A DNA stretch of 64,000 bases from Chitinophaga sp. HK235 (GTDB taxonomy: Bacteria > Bacteroidota > Bacteroidia > Chitinophagales > Chitinophagaceae): contig NZ_CP073766.1 of assembly GCF_018255755.1 (NCBI RefSeq), positions 7,066,501-7,130,500 on the forward strand. The letters are read 5' to 3'. The notes beneath the pieces were generated by a model. That model was not told where the DNA came from and did not search any database. It saw nothing but the letters and a program-made list of their open reading frames with translations. Position numbers and translations under genes: made by a program. Shown here in pieces: positions 43,023 through 51,587 of the stretch (the stretch's first letter is position 1; the number at the start of each line of letters is the position of its first letter).

Positions 43023-43985
43023 ATGTTATTGGCAAAGGAAATTATCGCAGCTGAATTTAAAAAAGCAGAGCACTATTTAATAGAAGAGCTGCATAGCAGC
43101 GTGCCAATGCTGGATAGGATTACCGGATATCTGATCCATACAAAAGGAAAACAGCTAAGACCGGTTTTTTTATTGTTGTGTGCACGGTTGGGAGGAGCGC
43201 TGAATGATATTAGTTACCGGGCCGCGGCCATGGTGGAAATTGTACATACAGCCTCTCTTATTCATGATGATATTGTAGACGACTCCATGACGAGAAGGGG
43301 TGCTTTTTCTGTGAATGCACTATGGAAAAGCCGTGCAGCTGTTTTTGCCGGTGATAACCTCTTTATAAAAGCGGTGTTGCTTCCACTGATCAATGGTGAT
43401 CATAAGACCTTACAGATTTTCTCAAAAGCGATTGAACAGACGATTGCAGGGGAGTTGATGCAGTTGGGGAAAACCCAAAAACTAAATCTCCGTGAAGATG
43501 TATATTATGATATCATACGACAGAAAACGGCTACTTTGCTGAGCGCAGCCTGTGAAGCAGGAGCTGCCTCTACTTTTACAGATGAGCAGCAGATTGAAAA
43601 AATAGGATTGTTTGGAGAAAAGGTAGGGATGGCTTTTCAGATTAAGGATGATCTGTTTGACTATGGTACTGCTGATGTGGGAAAGCCGTTGGGTAATGAT
43701 ATTAAAGAAAGAAAAGTCACTCTTCCGCTGATTTATACTTTAAATAACTGTGATGGGAGTACGAAAAGAAAGTTGTTACAGCTTATAAAGCAAGATCAGG
43801 TAACTGCGGACGATATGAATTTTCTGCAGAAGACTGTGAAGGAAGCCGGCGGTTTTGCTTATGCGGAACAAAAGATGCTTTCCTATCGTCAGGAGGCTTT
43901 GGATATTTTGTATGAATTCCCGGAATCGTCCGTGCGCCATGCACTGGAGGAGTTGGTGATGTATACAACAGAACGGAAATATTAG
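43023..43985 (+). CDS. Trans-polyprenyl diphosphate synthase
   Basis: A 320-residue isoprenyl chain elongation enzyme. KGKQLRPVFLLLCARLGG is the substrate-binding start; LIHDDIVDDSMTRRG holds the first Asp-rich motif (DDIVDD, 82-87) and FQIKDDLFDYG the second. The ATG at 43023 starts one base after the upstream stop. It makes the long prenyl chain for quinones or another lipid. The codon use is AT-rich, like the preceding gene, which differs from housekeeping genes nearby and suggests a laterally acquired or fast-evolving pair. Confidence 0.92.
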   Translation: MLLAKEIIAAEFKKAEHYLIEELHSSVPMLDRITGYLIHTKGKQLRPVFLLLCARLGGALNDISYRAAAMVEIVHTASLIHDDIVDDSMTRRGAFSVNALWKSRAAVFAGDNLFIKAVLLPLINGDHKTLQIFSKAIEQTIAGELMQLGKTQKLNLREDVYYDIIRQKTATLLSAACEAGAASTFTDEQQIEKIGLFGEKVGMAFQIKDDLFDYGTADVGKPLGNDIKERKVTLPLIYTLNNCDGSTKRKLLQLIKQDQVTADDMNFLQKTVKEAGGFAYAEQKMLSYRQEALDILYEFPESSVRHALEELVMYTTERKY

Positions 43986-44016
43986 TCTTGAAAAGTTTGA
44001 TATAGCAGGGGCCCAA

Positions 44017-44081
44017 CTGCATACAGTATGCAGTAGTGCTATACAAATTCTGTTACCAACCGCATAGGGTATGCAGTAGTG
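44017..44081. repeat. Two copies of a TATGCAGTAGTG palindromic motif
   Basis: Copy 1 is CTGCATA-CAG-TATGCAG-TAGTG (44017-44038). Copy 2 is CCGCATA-GGG-TATGCAG-TAGTG (44060-44081), 43 bases later. A third weaker form (TATGTAGCATGC) is near 44130. The first is a perfect 7-bp inverted repeat. It could be an operator upstream of the small secreted protein gene. Confidence 0.6.
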
Positions 44082-44185
44082 ATTTATAGCTTCGTAACTA
44101 CTTTATTAAGGAATCCTGCTTATAGTGTGTATGTAGCATGCACTATCATTCCTCTTTTTTTCACCCTCATAAAAAAAAGCTAAAC

Positions 44186-44635
44186 ATGAAAAAGTTATCG
44201 CTATTCGTTTCCATGCTGCTTATTGTACAAGTACTGACAGCAAAAGAAAATCTGCCTACGAAGAAAAATACCGGCGTAAAGAAAAATCCTGTTTCCGCTG
44301 ATGTACATGGTCGCCGTTCTGTTTCTATTGTTGTGAATGCTATCTATATCTACCGTGATAATGGTAGTGAGACAGTAAGTCCTCTGTGTAGCATTCTCGC
44401 GTCAGACAGGGCGTATGTTATTAATCATAATACGAGCGCTTACAACTATATAAGTTGTCCTACATCCAGTACGAATGTAGTTGTTTCAGTGGGAGATGAG
44501 ATACAACTGCGATACAAGTCATTTACCCCATGGCCTGGGGGGATATTGGCTAGCGGTCCCTATACCATTACTCAGGAGGATATCAATAATGGGACGGTAG
44601 AGCTAAGCGTAGGATATACGAATAATGAGCATTAA
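44186..44635 (+). CDS. Small secreted protein of unknown function
   Basis: 149 residues from MKKLSLFVSMLLIVQVLTAKEN, a clear signal peptide; an earlier in-frame ATG at 44138 would place 16 polar, His-rich residues before it and is unlikely. The mature part is a small beta-rich domain (SVSIVVNAIYIYRDNGSE, VVVSVGDEIQLRYKSFTP, ITQEDINNGTVELSVG) with two Cys (in SPLCSILAS and YISCPTSS) that may form a disulfide. I do not recognise a family. It is followed by a long perfect terminator. Confidence 0.7.
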   Translation: MKKLSLFVSMLLIVQVLTAKENLPTKKNTGVKKNPVSADVHGRRSVSIVVNAIYIYRDNGSETVSPLCSILASDRAYVINHNTSAYNYISCPTSSTNVVVSVGDEIQLRYKSFTPWPGGILASGPYTITQEDINNGTVELSVGYTNNEH

Positions 44636-44653
44636 TAGTTAACCGGATGTGTT

Positions 44654-44693
44654 AAAACAAAAACACCCTTTTGCAAAAGGGTGTTTTTGTTTT
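44654..44693 (+). terminator. Perfect terminator and group II intron landing site
   Basis: A perfect 19-bp stem (44654-44672 with 44675-44693) whose 3' arm holds runs of T. The group II intron begins three bases later (44697). Confidence 0.92.
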
Positions 44694-44696
44694 GTA

Positions 44697-46633
44697 GTGC
44701 GCCCGGCACGGGCGCAAACTCTAGGGTGGAAGTCCCGAACGCGCCTTGATAGTAGGAAGCGTTAACTGATGGCAAGGGTGTCCTTCGTGAGAAGGAATCT
44801 GAAGGAAGCCTAAGGTAAATCTCCGGCCTGACGAACAGGAAGCAGATGAGAGGCAGTTAAATGTTGGGCGAGTTTGCTACACAAAACAAAGCCCTATACT
44901 ATCGGAGACATTTAGCTGTAAATCTGACAGGCATATGGAGAGAAAGTTTGCGTTCTTACCCGGGGAGATCTGTGCAACTGCTGCCTTAAGGAGACGCGTA
45001 TCCACTAAGGGGCAATGGATGGCAGAGATGCCATTGCAGGTTTTACAGAAGTCAGCTCTGGTCGTAGTACCTGTCGCCTAAACAGGAAAGGGCCAGACAT
45101 CAGGAGCTTTGGAGTAAATCTGGAACTGGGAGTGTTGCCATGAAAGCAGAAAACTTACTCATTAGGTAAGGCTATATTAAGAGTATAGGGCTGGAAGCCT
45201 GAAGGTATTAATAAGCGCTGAGTTACACTTTGACGGAAAGAAAGAAACAAGGCGGACAGGACAGGAAAAAAAATGCAGATGTTAAATGGAGTTACTGGAA
45301 CGCATACTTGATAACCGTAATGTCCGCCGTGCCTATGAACGGGTAATGGCGAATAAGGGCAGTGGCGGAGTAGACGGGATCGGGATCGAAGGATTTAAAT
45401 CCCATTTACAAAAGGTCTGGCCTTCGGTGAAAGCAAGGATAGAGGAAGGAAACTATCAACCATCTGCAGTAAGGAGAGTTGATATACCTAAGCCATCAGG
45501 TGGAACAAGGACATTGGGCATCCCCACCTTACTGGACAGGTTAATACAACAGGCTATAGCACAGCAACTGACAATTATCTATGATGAAACGTTCAGCGAA
45601 AACAGCTATGGGTTCAGGGCAAAACGAAACGCGCATCAGGCATTATTAAAAGCGCGGGACTACGTAAATGCAGGCTACAGTCATGTAGTAGACATTGACA
45701 TGGCAAAGTTCTTTGACCGTGTGAACCACAGCTATCTGATGAATCTGCTGGGTCAGCGAATAAAGGACAGGCGTGTGTTACGTCTGATCCATAGTTACCT
45801 GAAAGCAGGAGTTATGATGGATGGGATAGCAACGGTAAACAGAGAAGGAACTCCGCAGGGAGGCCCTCTAAGCCCGATACTGTCCAACGTACTGTTGGAC
45901 AAACTGGATAAAGAGCTGGAAATGCGAGGTCACCGTTTTGTAAGATACGCCGATGATGTGTGCGTGTTCCTGCGGAGCAAACGGAGCGCTGCGCGGGTTC
46001 TGGATAGCGTAAGTATGTACATTGAGAAGGAGCTGAAACTGGAAGTGAACCGGAGTAAGAGCACAGTAACACGGCCCTGGAAGGGAAAGACACTAGGCTA
46101 TAGCTTCTACCACAAGAAGGGAGAAAAGGGACTGACGATTGCCCGGAGTAGCATAGCAAGGTACAAGTCCAAAGTCCGTGAAATTACCTCTCGAAGCAAG
46201 CCATACGCCATGTACAAGCGTTATGAGCTGTTGAGGCAATTAAACCGGGGTTGGTCAAACTACTTTAAACTGAACGAAGCAAAGAGCCTGTTCAAAGAAC
46301 TAGATCAATGGGTTCAGCGGCGGATCAGGCAATGTCACTGGAAGCAATGGAGGTTACCGAGGACGAAAGTGGCAATGCTTATAAAGTTGGGGACGCCCAA
46401 CTGGCAGGCATATCAATGGGGTAACACAAGAAAAGGGTCGTGGCGAATAAGCGGAAGTCCCATATTACAACGCGCTCTGAACAAATCCTTACTAAAACGG
46501 GAAGGGTACTTACCCCTTGCTGAGTTAAGTACCCTTCCAACTGTATTATTCTGATGGGCCGCCGTATACGGGACCGTACGTACGGTGGCTGGAGGGGACG
46601 GTGTAGGAATTAATCCTACACCTCCTACTCAAT
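44697..46633 (+). mobile_element. Group II intron (complete, with maturase)
   Basis: Begins with GTGCGCCC, matching the GUGYG 5' boundary, and ends with the domain V-like GCCGCCGTATACGGGACCGT...ACGGTGGC hairpin (46559-46590), a domain VI stem (46600-46622) and a 3' terminal CTACTCAAT (46633). The 5' 590 bases hold domains I-III and carry no gene. Domain IV holds the reverse transcriptase. Placement just after a terminator is the habit of group IIC introns. The 3' border could be a base or two off. Confidence 0.88.
45286..46554 (+). CDS. ltrA: Group II intron reverse transcriptase/maturase
   Basis: A 422-residue multifunctional intron protein. RT domains: PKPSGGTRTLGIPTLLDRLIQQ (RT1-2), SENSYGFRAKRNAH, VVDIDMAKFFDRVNH (first catalytic Asp), GTPQGGPLSPILSNV and YADD (221-224). 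The X/maturase domain follows (LNRGWSNYFKLNEAKSLF, DQWVQRRIRQCHWKQW). There is no HNH endonuclease domain after it, so target-primed retrohoming would depend on nicks made otherwise. The frame is intact. Confidence 0.95.
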   Translation: MELLERILDNRNVRRAYERVMANKGSGGVDGIGIEGFKSHLQKVWPSVKARIEEGNYQPSAVRRVDIPKPSGGTRTLGIPTLLDRLIQQAIAQQLTIIYDETFSENSYGFRAKRNAHQALLKARDYVNAGYSHVVDIDMAKFFDRVNHSYLMNLLGQRIKDRRVLRLIHSYLKAGVMMDGIATVNREGTPQGGPLSPILSNVLLDKLDKELEMRGHRFVRYADDVCVFLRSKRSAARVLDSVSMYIEKELKLEVNRSKSTVTRPWKGKTLGYSFYHKKGEKGLTIARSSIARYKSKVREITSRSKPYAMYKRYELLRQLNRGWSNYFKLNEAKSLFKELDQWVQRRIRQCHWKQWRLPRTKVAMLIKLGTPNWQAYQWGNTRKGSWRISGSPILQRALNKSLLKREGYLPLAELSTLPTVLF

Positions 46634-46656
46634 TAAGCAACAGCCGTTGCCAGCCA

Positions 46657-47985
46657 TCAGGGTAAAGTATTCAGGTTCACTGTTGGTGCTACACCGGTAG
46701 CGGTGCGCGTGAAAGTAGTGTTGTAGTTAACATAGTCAGAGAAGAAGCCGCCGTTTTTGAGGAAAAACCGGCCGGTGCTGTTGTCTACGCCGCCAGCGTA
46801 GTCTCTGCGCTGGTCATTGGTGGCGGTGGCATCAGCGGTGAATCTGGCGCTGGTGATTTCTGTCCATATGCCGGTGGTGGACCGGATCCATTGGTTGTTG
46901 TATTGTCCGCTTCTGCCGAGATAGCCGTTTGTATCATTGAAGTTTTCCAGGAAGGAATATAATCCGCTGTGGTAGGTGGTGGTGTTGGGTTGTTTCCAGG
47001 TGGCGATAAAGCGCCAGCCGGCTGTTTCCGGTGTATAGATCCAGGCGGAGAAATCGGAGCCGCCTGCGCCATCGGGCAAGATATGAGTAAGGAACTTATA
47101 GGTGGTACCTGCCTGCCAGTTGAATACCAGATAACTCTGGCCACCGGTACCCTCGCCGCCGAAGGAGTTGTCTACTACGTTGATGCCTTTCCGTACGAGC
47201 GTGGTTTTACCAACAGCGGGGTCCCAGATGGAGAACAGGACACGTCTTTCGGTGGCACTGTTGACCTGGATGCCGAAATAACCGCCGTTGAAGCCGTTGC
47301 TCATAAAGTAAGAGCCGATTTTGTCTTCTCCTGCGGGCACGGTTACTTCGTTATAGAACCATTCTGCCGTTGTGCCGGAAGGAATGGGGTAGTTGAGATG
47401 TACGGATGGGCCGCGTCTGGACCAGTAGTAGTTGGCAGAATCGTTGGCATATACTACGTTGCTGGTAGTGGCGCTGCCGCTGATGATGATATGAGACACA
47501 TCGCCGAAGTAGCTGCCGCTTTTGCTGATACCCTGCAGGTCTACTTTTACATAACCGGCGCTGGTAATGTTTACGGTACCGATGTTGTAATCCGTATAGG
47601 CTTTACCGGTAACGGTTTTTGTAAAGACGGTACCGTTGACGGTCACCTGGATATTACTGGTGCCGCTGGGCACTTTCATGCGTACGGCCACATTAAGCTG
47701 ACCGGTGAGGCCGAGGCGGAAATAGGTGCTGGTGATGCTGCCGGCATTGGTCCAGTTGCCCAGCCCGTTGTTGGTGATCACTTCTGCGCCGCCGGCAGGA
47801 AGTGTGGTTACAAAACCATTACCGGCCAGGGCTACGGCGTAACTGGACGCGGGTGGTACAATGGTCTGCTGGAGCTGGTTCTGTGAACGGGCGTTGGCAG
47901 GAAGGGTTTCCTGCATATTTTTACTGCAGGAGAAGATAGCCATGACAGCTATCATCATAAAGATAAGGTGTGCTTTCATTTTCAT
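46657..47985 (-). CDS. DUF3472-domain lipoprotein (DUF5077-like N-terminus)
   Basis: 442 residues with lipobox signal (MIAVMAIFSC, Cys at 20). Residues about 45-180 look like a carbohydrate-binding-type beta sandwich (DUF5077-like: WTNAGSITSTYFRLGLTGQL, YVKVDLQG). Residues about 185-430 match DUF3472 (SVHLNYPIPSGTTAEWFYNEV, FMSNGFNGGYFGIQVNS, RRVLFSIWDPA, GGQSYLVFNW). It probably acts on or binds glycans at the cell surface. The intron lies downstream of its stop on the other strand. Confidence 0.82.
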   Translation of the reverse strand: MKMKAHLIFMMIAVMAIFSCSKNMQETLPANARSQNQLQQTIVPPASSYAVALAGNGFVTTLPAGGAEVITNNGLGNWTNAGSITSTYFRLGLTGQLNVAVRMKVPSGTSNIQVTVNGTVFTKTVTGKAYTDYNIGTVNITSAGYVKVDLQGISKSGSYFGDVSHIIISGSATTSNVVYANDSANYYWSRRGPSVHLNYPIPSGTTAEWFYNEVTVPAGEDKIGSYFMSNGFNGGYFGIQVNSATERRVLFSIWDPAVGKTTLVRKGINVVDNSFGGEGTGGQSYLVFNWQAGTTYKFLTHILPDGAGGSDFSAWIYTPETAGWRFIATWKQPNTTTYHSGLYSFLENFNDTNGYLGRSGQYNNQWIRSTTGIWTEITSARFTADATATNDQRRDYAGGVDNSTGRFFLKNGGFFSDYVNYNTTFTRTATGVAPTVNLNTLP

Positions 47986-48255
47986 GGATCGTAATTTTTA
48001 ATGGTGGCAGGAGACAGCTTTTGCTTATACTATTTTTTTACAAGACATGACCTTCCAGAGCCTGTAACAGGCCAGGGCAGTACATATGCTGATGGTAAAA
48101 CGTAATATGGTTAACAGTAACTATTACCCTTCTCCATTGTTCACTACGGTAAAGATTACACGGGAATATTATTCACTGTTGAAAGTATGGTTCAGTAATT
48201 TTGGTTATACTGTAAGTTAAGGCAGTATTATCAAAAAAAAGTATTTTTTTCTAAA
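47986..48255. other. Intergenic region between two minus-strand genes
   Basis: About 270 AT-rich bases, with promoter of the DUF3472 gene and the 3' end of the MFS gene. No gene, RNA or strong hairpin is evident. Confidence 0.4.
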
Positions 48256-49665
48256 TTATTTCGTGGCTGGTTTGTGGGGCAACCAGTATAACATCAGGGC
48301 TACTATGAACAGACAGGCCATTCCTGCGATAAGGCCGTAGCGCAAGGCAGTGGCATATATCTGAGGATCTTGTCCGGACTCCAGTATCGCAAAAAATATC
48401 CCGCCAATAATACTGATGCCCAGTCCGGATGCTGTTTGCTGAAAGGTAGAGAAAATGCCCGAAGCAGCACCGGCATCTTCCACCGGCACATTGTCCAACA
48501 CAATGTTCAACAGAAAAGGCAGCACCAGGCCATTGCCAAGCCCATATATCGCAATAAACGATACTGATAACAACGGATGATGCTGACTGCTGCCATAAAA
48601 GAGCTGCAACAGAAAAGCCAGCAGAATGATCAGCAAACCTGTTTGCAGCACCCGTTTACCATAGGTAACCAGTAACCGGGAAGCTACTACAGACGATAGC
48701 ATAAACAACAAAGCATGCGGAATAAAACAGGCGCCGCAGGCCAGTGCAGAGATGCCCAGTCCGTTCTGCAGGAATACCGCCATCATCAGCAGGTAAGCGG
48801 TATGCAGCATAAAGTGGAAAAGTACCGCCAGTAACCCAATATTAAATGCCGGCTGTTTAAATAATTGGAGATTGATCAGCGGTCCCTGATTGGCGGCCAG
48901 CTTCCGCTGCTGCACATACACAAATATGCCCAGCAATACCAATGATAAAACCATCAGCAGAAAACTCCACCGTGGCCAGTGTTGTTCGCGGCCTTCCGTG
49001 ATGGAATAGATCAGGCAGCCCAGTGCTGCCGTGAGCACAATCGCTCCGGGATAATCAAATTTTACCTGATCTGTTTTCTCCGTTTCCTGCAGGTAACGAC
49101 GGATAGCCCACATAGCGGCCACTCCTACGGGCAGGTTGATAAAAAAGATCAGTCTCCAGCCTTCAATGGCCACCTGTGTCTGGGAGAGGTAACCACCCAG
49201 CATCTGCCCGATGATAGCGGCAATACTCAATGTAATGCCATACCAGCCAATAGCTTTGGCTCTTTCAGCTGCATCCGGAAAAAGCACCTGTATCAGGGAA
49301 ATAGACTGCGTGACCATAAACGCTGAACTGACTCCCTGAAGAAAACGGGCAATGTTCAACTGGGTAGCTGTTTGACATAAACCACATAAACAGGAGGTGA
49401 GCGTAAACCAGCCCATGCCCCAGAAGAAAACTTTCTTTTTGCCAAGATAATCCCCGGCCCTGCCACCCGTGATCAGGAAGCAGGCGCTGCCCAGCAGATA
49501 AGCGGCTATCACCAGCTGTACTTCGCCATCGGTGGCATGCAGACTGCTTTTGATCGTAGGGATGGCGATGTTGATGATAAAAATGTCTATCACATATAAG
49601 AGTGGCGCGGTAAGGACAATAAGCAGCGCATACCACTTGTTGATAGTGGAAGAAGAGGATGTCAT
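48256..49665 (-). CDS. MFS transporter, EmrB/QacA (DHA2) type
   Basis: A 469-residue protein with about 14 membrane segments. LYVIDIFIINIAIPTIKSSLHAT is the motif of DHA2 transporters; ITGGRAGDYLGKKKVFFWGMG is MFS motif A, ARFLQGVSSAFMV motif B. It would export a drug or metabolite using protons. No membrane-fusion partner is adjacent. It starts 25 bases downstream of ada on the same strand, so both may be on one transcript. Confidence 0.9.
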   Translation of the reverse strand: MTSSSSTINKWYALLIVLTAPLLYVIDIFIINIAIPTIKSSLHATDGEVQLVIAAYLLGSACFLITGGRAGDYLGKKKVFFWGMGWFTLTSCLCGLCQTATQLNIARFLQGVSSAFMVTQSISLIQVLFPDAAERAKAIGWYGITLSIAAIIGQMLGGYLSQTQVAIEGWRLIFFINLPVGVAAMWAIRRYLQETEKTDQVKFDYPGAIVLTAALGCLIYSITEGREQHWPRWSFLLMVLSLVLLGIFVYVQQRKLAANQGPLINLQLFKQPAFNIGLLAVLFHFMLHTAYLLMMAVFLQNGLGISALACGACFIPHALLFMLSSVVASRLLVTYGKRVLQTGLLIILLAFLLQLFYGSSQHHPLLSVSFIAIYGLGNGLVLPFLLNIVLDNVPVEDAGAASGIFSTFQQTASGLGISIIGGIFFAILESGQDPQIYATALRYGLIAGMACLFIVALMLYWLPHKPATK

Positions 49666-49690
49666 AAAGTGATGGTGTTAAATAAAAAAA

Positions 49691-50731
49691 TCAGCAGTTG
49701 GCTTTTTCGAAGTCGAGCAGCCACTGTTTACGCCAGATACCGCCGCCGTAGCCGGTCAGGTTACCATTGGTGCCGATGATACGATGACAGGGGATGAGGA
49801 TGGATATTTTGTTCATGCCGTTGGCATTGGCCACAGCCCTTACAGCATCCGGGTTTCCCAGCGTGGTGGCCTGGGTTTTATAGGTTTGGGTGGTGCCGTA
49901 AGACACCTGCTGCAGGGCCTTCCAGACAGATTGCTGAAATACGGACCCTGGCGTGAATAAAGGCACCGTGAATGTTTTGCGTTGTCCTTCGAAATAGTTT
50001 TTCAGCTGAGATTCCAGTGTTTCGAAGTGTGGGTTGTCGCCCTGTACAATGGTAGCATTCAGGGTGCGGGACAGGTACCGGAATTCTGTTTCCAGCATTT
50101 TCCTGTCGGTAAATTCGAGCAGGCAGATACCTTCTTCCACAGCACAGGCGTACATGGTGCCTAATGGTGTTTCCAGCCGTTTAAGATCGATGACCCGTTG
50201 TGTCCTGCTTTTTTTAGGAGAGACACCAAAGATGTTTTTAAAGGAATCACCGAAGCCGCTGAGGGATTCGAAACCGGCATCATAAGCAGCCTCAGTGACG
50301 GATTCACCCTGCTGTATTTTTTTAAAGGCAGAATTGATCCTGAACATACGCTGATAGGCATGAAAGGTGATGCCGTGATTTTTAATAAACCAGCGTCTTA
50401 TCTGATGGGGTTCTATGCCGCGCCGGATAAGGTCTGCATCCTTGTATTTGGTACCCGGATCAGCGGACAGCTCCTGTAAGAGTTGCTGTATTGCTGCTGG
50501 TGTCTGGTTGAGTTTCTCCAGCGGGTGGCATACTTTACAGGGCCGGTAACCTTTCAGTATACACGCTTTGGAGGTCGGGAAAAATTCAATGTTTTCCGGT
50601 TTGGGTTTTCGCGCATGGCAGGAGGGGCGGCAGAAGATGCCGGTTGTTTTTACGGCGGTAAAAAATACTCCTTCAAAAGTGGCGTCCTTTTCGATGGAAG
50701 CCTTATACATCCGGTCAAAGCTCAGTTCCAT
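49691..50731 (-). CDS. ada: Bifunctional Ada DNA repair protein/regulator
   Basis: 346 residues. N-terminal Ada Zn domain: FCRPSCHARKPKPENIEFF, with Cys34, Cys38, Cys65 and Cys68 (YRPCKVCHP), the AdaA-type set where one Cys takes methyl from phosphotriesters. Then an AraC-type helix-turn-helix (GIEPHQIRRWFIKNHG, AYDAGFESLSGFGDSFK) and a C-terminal O6-methylguanine methyltransferase with Cys315 in ILIPCHRIIG. It repairs alkylation and activates an Ada regulon. The full four-part architecture is intact. Confidence 0.96.
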   Translation of the reverse strand: MELSFDRMYKASIEKDATFEGVFFTAVKTTGIFCRPSCHARKPKPENIEFFPTSKACILKGYRPCKVCHPLEKLNQTPAAIQQLLQELSADPGTKYKDADLIRRGIEPHQIRRWFIKNHGITFHAYQRMFRINSAFKKIQQGESVTEAAYDAGFESLSGFGDSFKNIFGVSPKKSRTQRVIDLKRLETPLGTMYACAVEEGICLLEFTDRKMLETEFRYLSRTLNATIVQGDNPHFETLESQLKNYFEGQRKTFTVPLFTPGSVFQQSVWKALQQVSYGTTQTYKTQATTLGNPDAVRAVANANGMNKISILIPCHRIIGTNGNLTGYGGGIWRKQWLLDFEKANC

Positions 50732-50891
50732 GGTCAGTTATTTTAATTACTTCCACAAAAGTATTTCTACGCTGTCCGCCGGACAACCGGAAAATTGACA
50801 AGTATTTTTTTAACGGGCACAACAAGAAGATAGGTACTGACTGATAATTATTATTTAATGTCATCCAGTCGCTACTTTATAGGTTCAATTG

Positions 50892-50899
50892 TACTTTTG
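50892..50899 (+). promoter_or_regulatory. Candidate -7 box for the ECF sigma gene
   Basis: TACTTTTG fits TAnnTTTG, 41 bases before the TTG start at 50941. A TTTG at the right -33 spacing was not found. Confidence 0.35.
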
Positions 50900-50940
50900 T
50901 TTGTCGAGAAATTCTATCGTAAAGTAAAATAAGCACAACC

Positions 50941-51501
50941 TTGACTTCCTTTCTGAACTCAGCTGATGTGAAAGCTTTTGATATGATCTATGATCAGTAT
51001 CATCATGCCGTTTTTAGGAACATCTGCCGGTTGGTAGAGCAGCACGACATTGCAGAAGATATTCTTCAGGAAGTATTTATGAGTTTCTGGAATAGCCGGC
51101 ATGAGCTGGACCTGTCGCAGGGAGCGGGCAAATGGTTGTTTGTGGTTAGCTATAATAAATCATTACAGTATTTAAAAAAGGCAGCCGCTGAAAAATCGAA
51201 ACTGGTGGCCTATCCATCTATCCTGGATACAATGGAAGATGATAACCCTGATCTTCGGGAAGCCCGGCTGACATTGATTAACGAGGCTATAGAAAATCTG
51301 CCTCCCCGCAAAAAGGAAGTATTTCAGTTATGCAGGCTGGAAGGTAAAACAGCCAGTGAAGTTTCTCATATCCTGGGTATTTCACATCATACCGTAAAAG
51401 AATATCTACAGGCTTCCGTTAAGTCTATACGCACCTACATCGCCTCCAGCCAGGGTATGGTACCGGTTTGGGGCGCACTCTTTCTGACCGTGTATCTGTA
51501 A
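50941..51501 (+). CDS. ECF RNA polymerase sigma factor (Bacteroides type)
   Basis: A 186-residue ECF sigma. Region 2: FDMIYDQYHHAVFRNICRLV, DIAEDILQEVFMSFW. Region 4: IENLPPRKKEVFQLCRLEGKTASEVSHILGISHHTVKEYLQAS read in blocks. It starts with TTG: no in-frame ATG precedes it before a stop at 50920, and the next ATG would remove the start of region 2. It directs the expression of the uptake operon that follows, held by the FecR anti-sigma. Confidence 0.9.
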   Translation: MTSFLNSADVKAFDMIYDQYHHAVFRNICRLVEQHDIAEDILQEVFMSFWNSRHELDLSQGAGKWLFVVSYNKSLQYLKKAAAEKSKLVAYPSILDTMEDDNPDLREARLTLINEAIENLPPRKKEVFQLCRLEGKTASEVSHILGISHHTVKEYLQASVKSIRTYIASSQGMVPVWGALFLTVYL

Positions 51502-51587
51502 TAAGCCCGTCTTTTTTTGTTAACAATTCCGTAACCTTCTTCTTACCCCTCTTTTTCCCGGCATCTTACTTTTTATATTTGAAAGAC

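Noticed and set aside
44697..45285. Riboswitch or ncRNA candidate 5' of the reverse transcriptase
   Set aside because: The position, GTGCG start and 3' domain V/VI mark it as the ribozyme part of the group II intron.
51574..51581. TATATTTG as the promoter of fecR
   Set aside because: It lies only 6 bases before the start codon with no -33 element, leaving no leader; sigma-fecR co-transcription is simpler.
51468..51587. Longer N-terminus for the FecR protein
   Set aside because: The extension overlaps the sigma factor gene and has a hydrophobic stretch unlike any FecR start; ATG 51588 fits the family.
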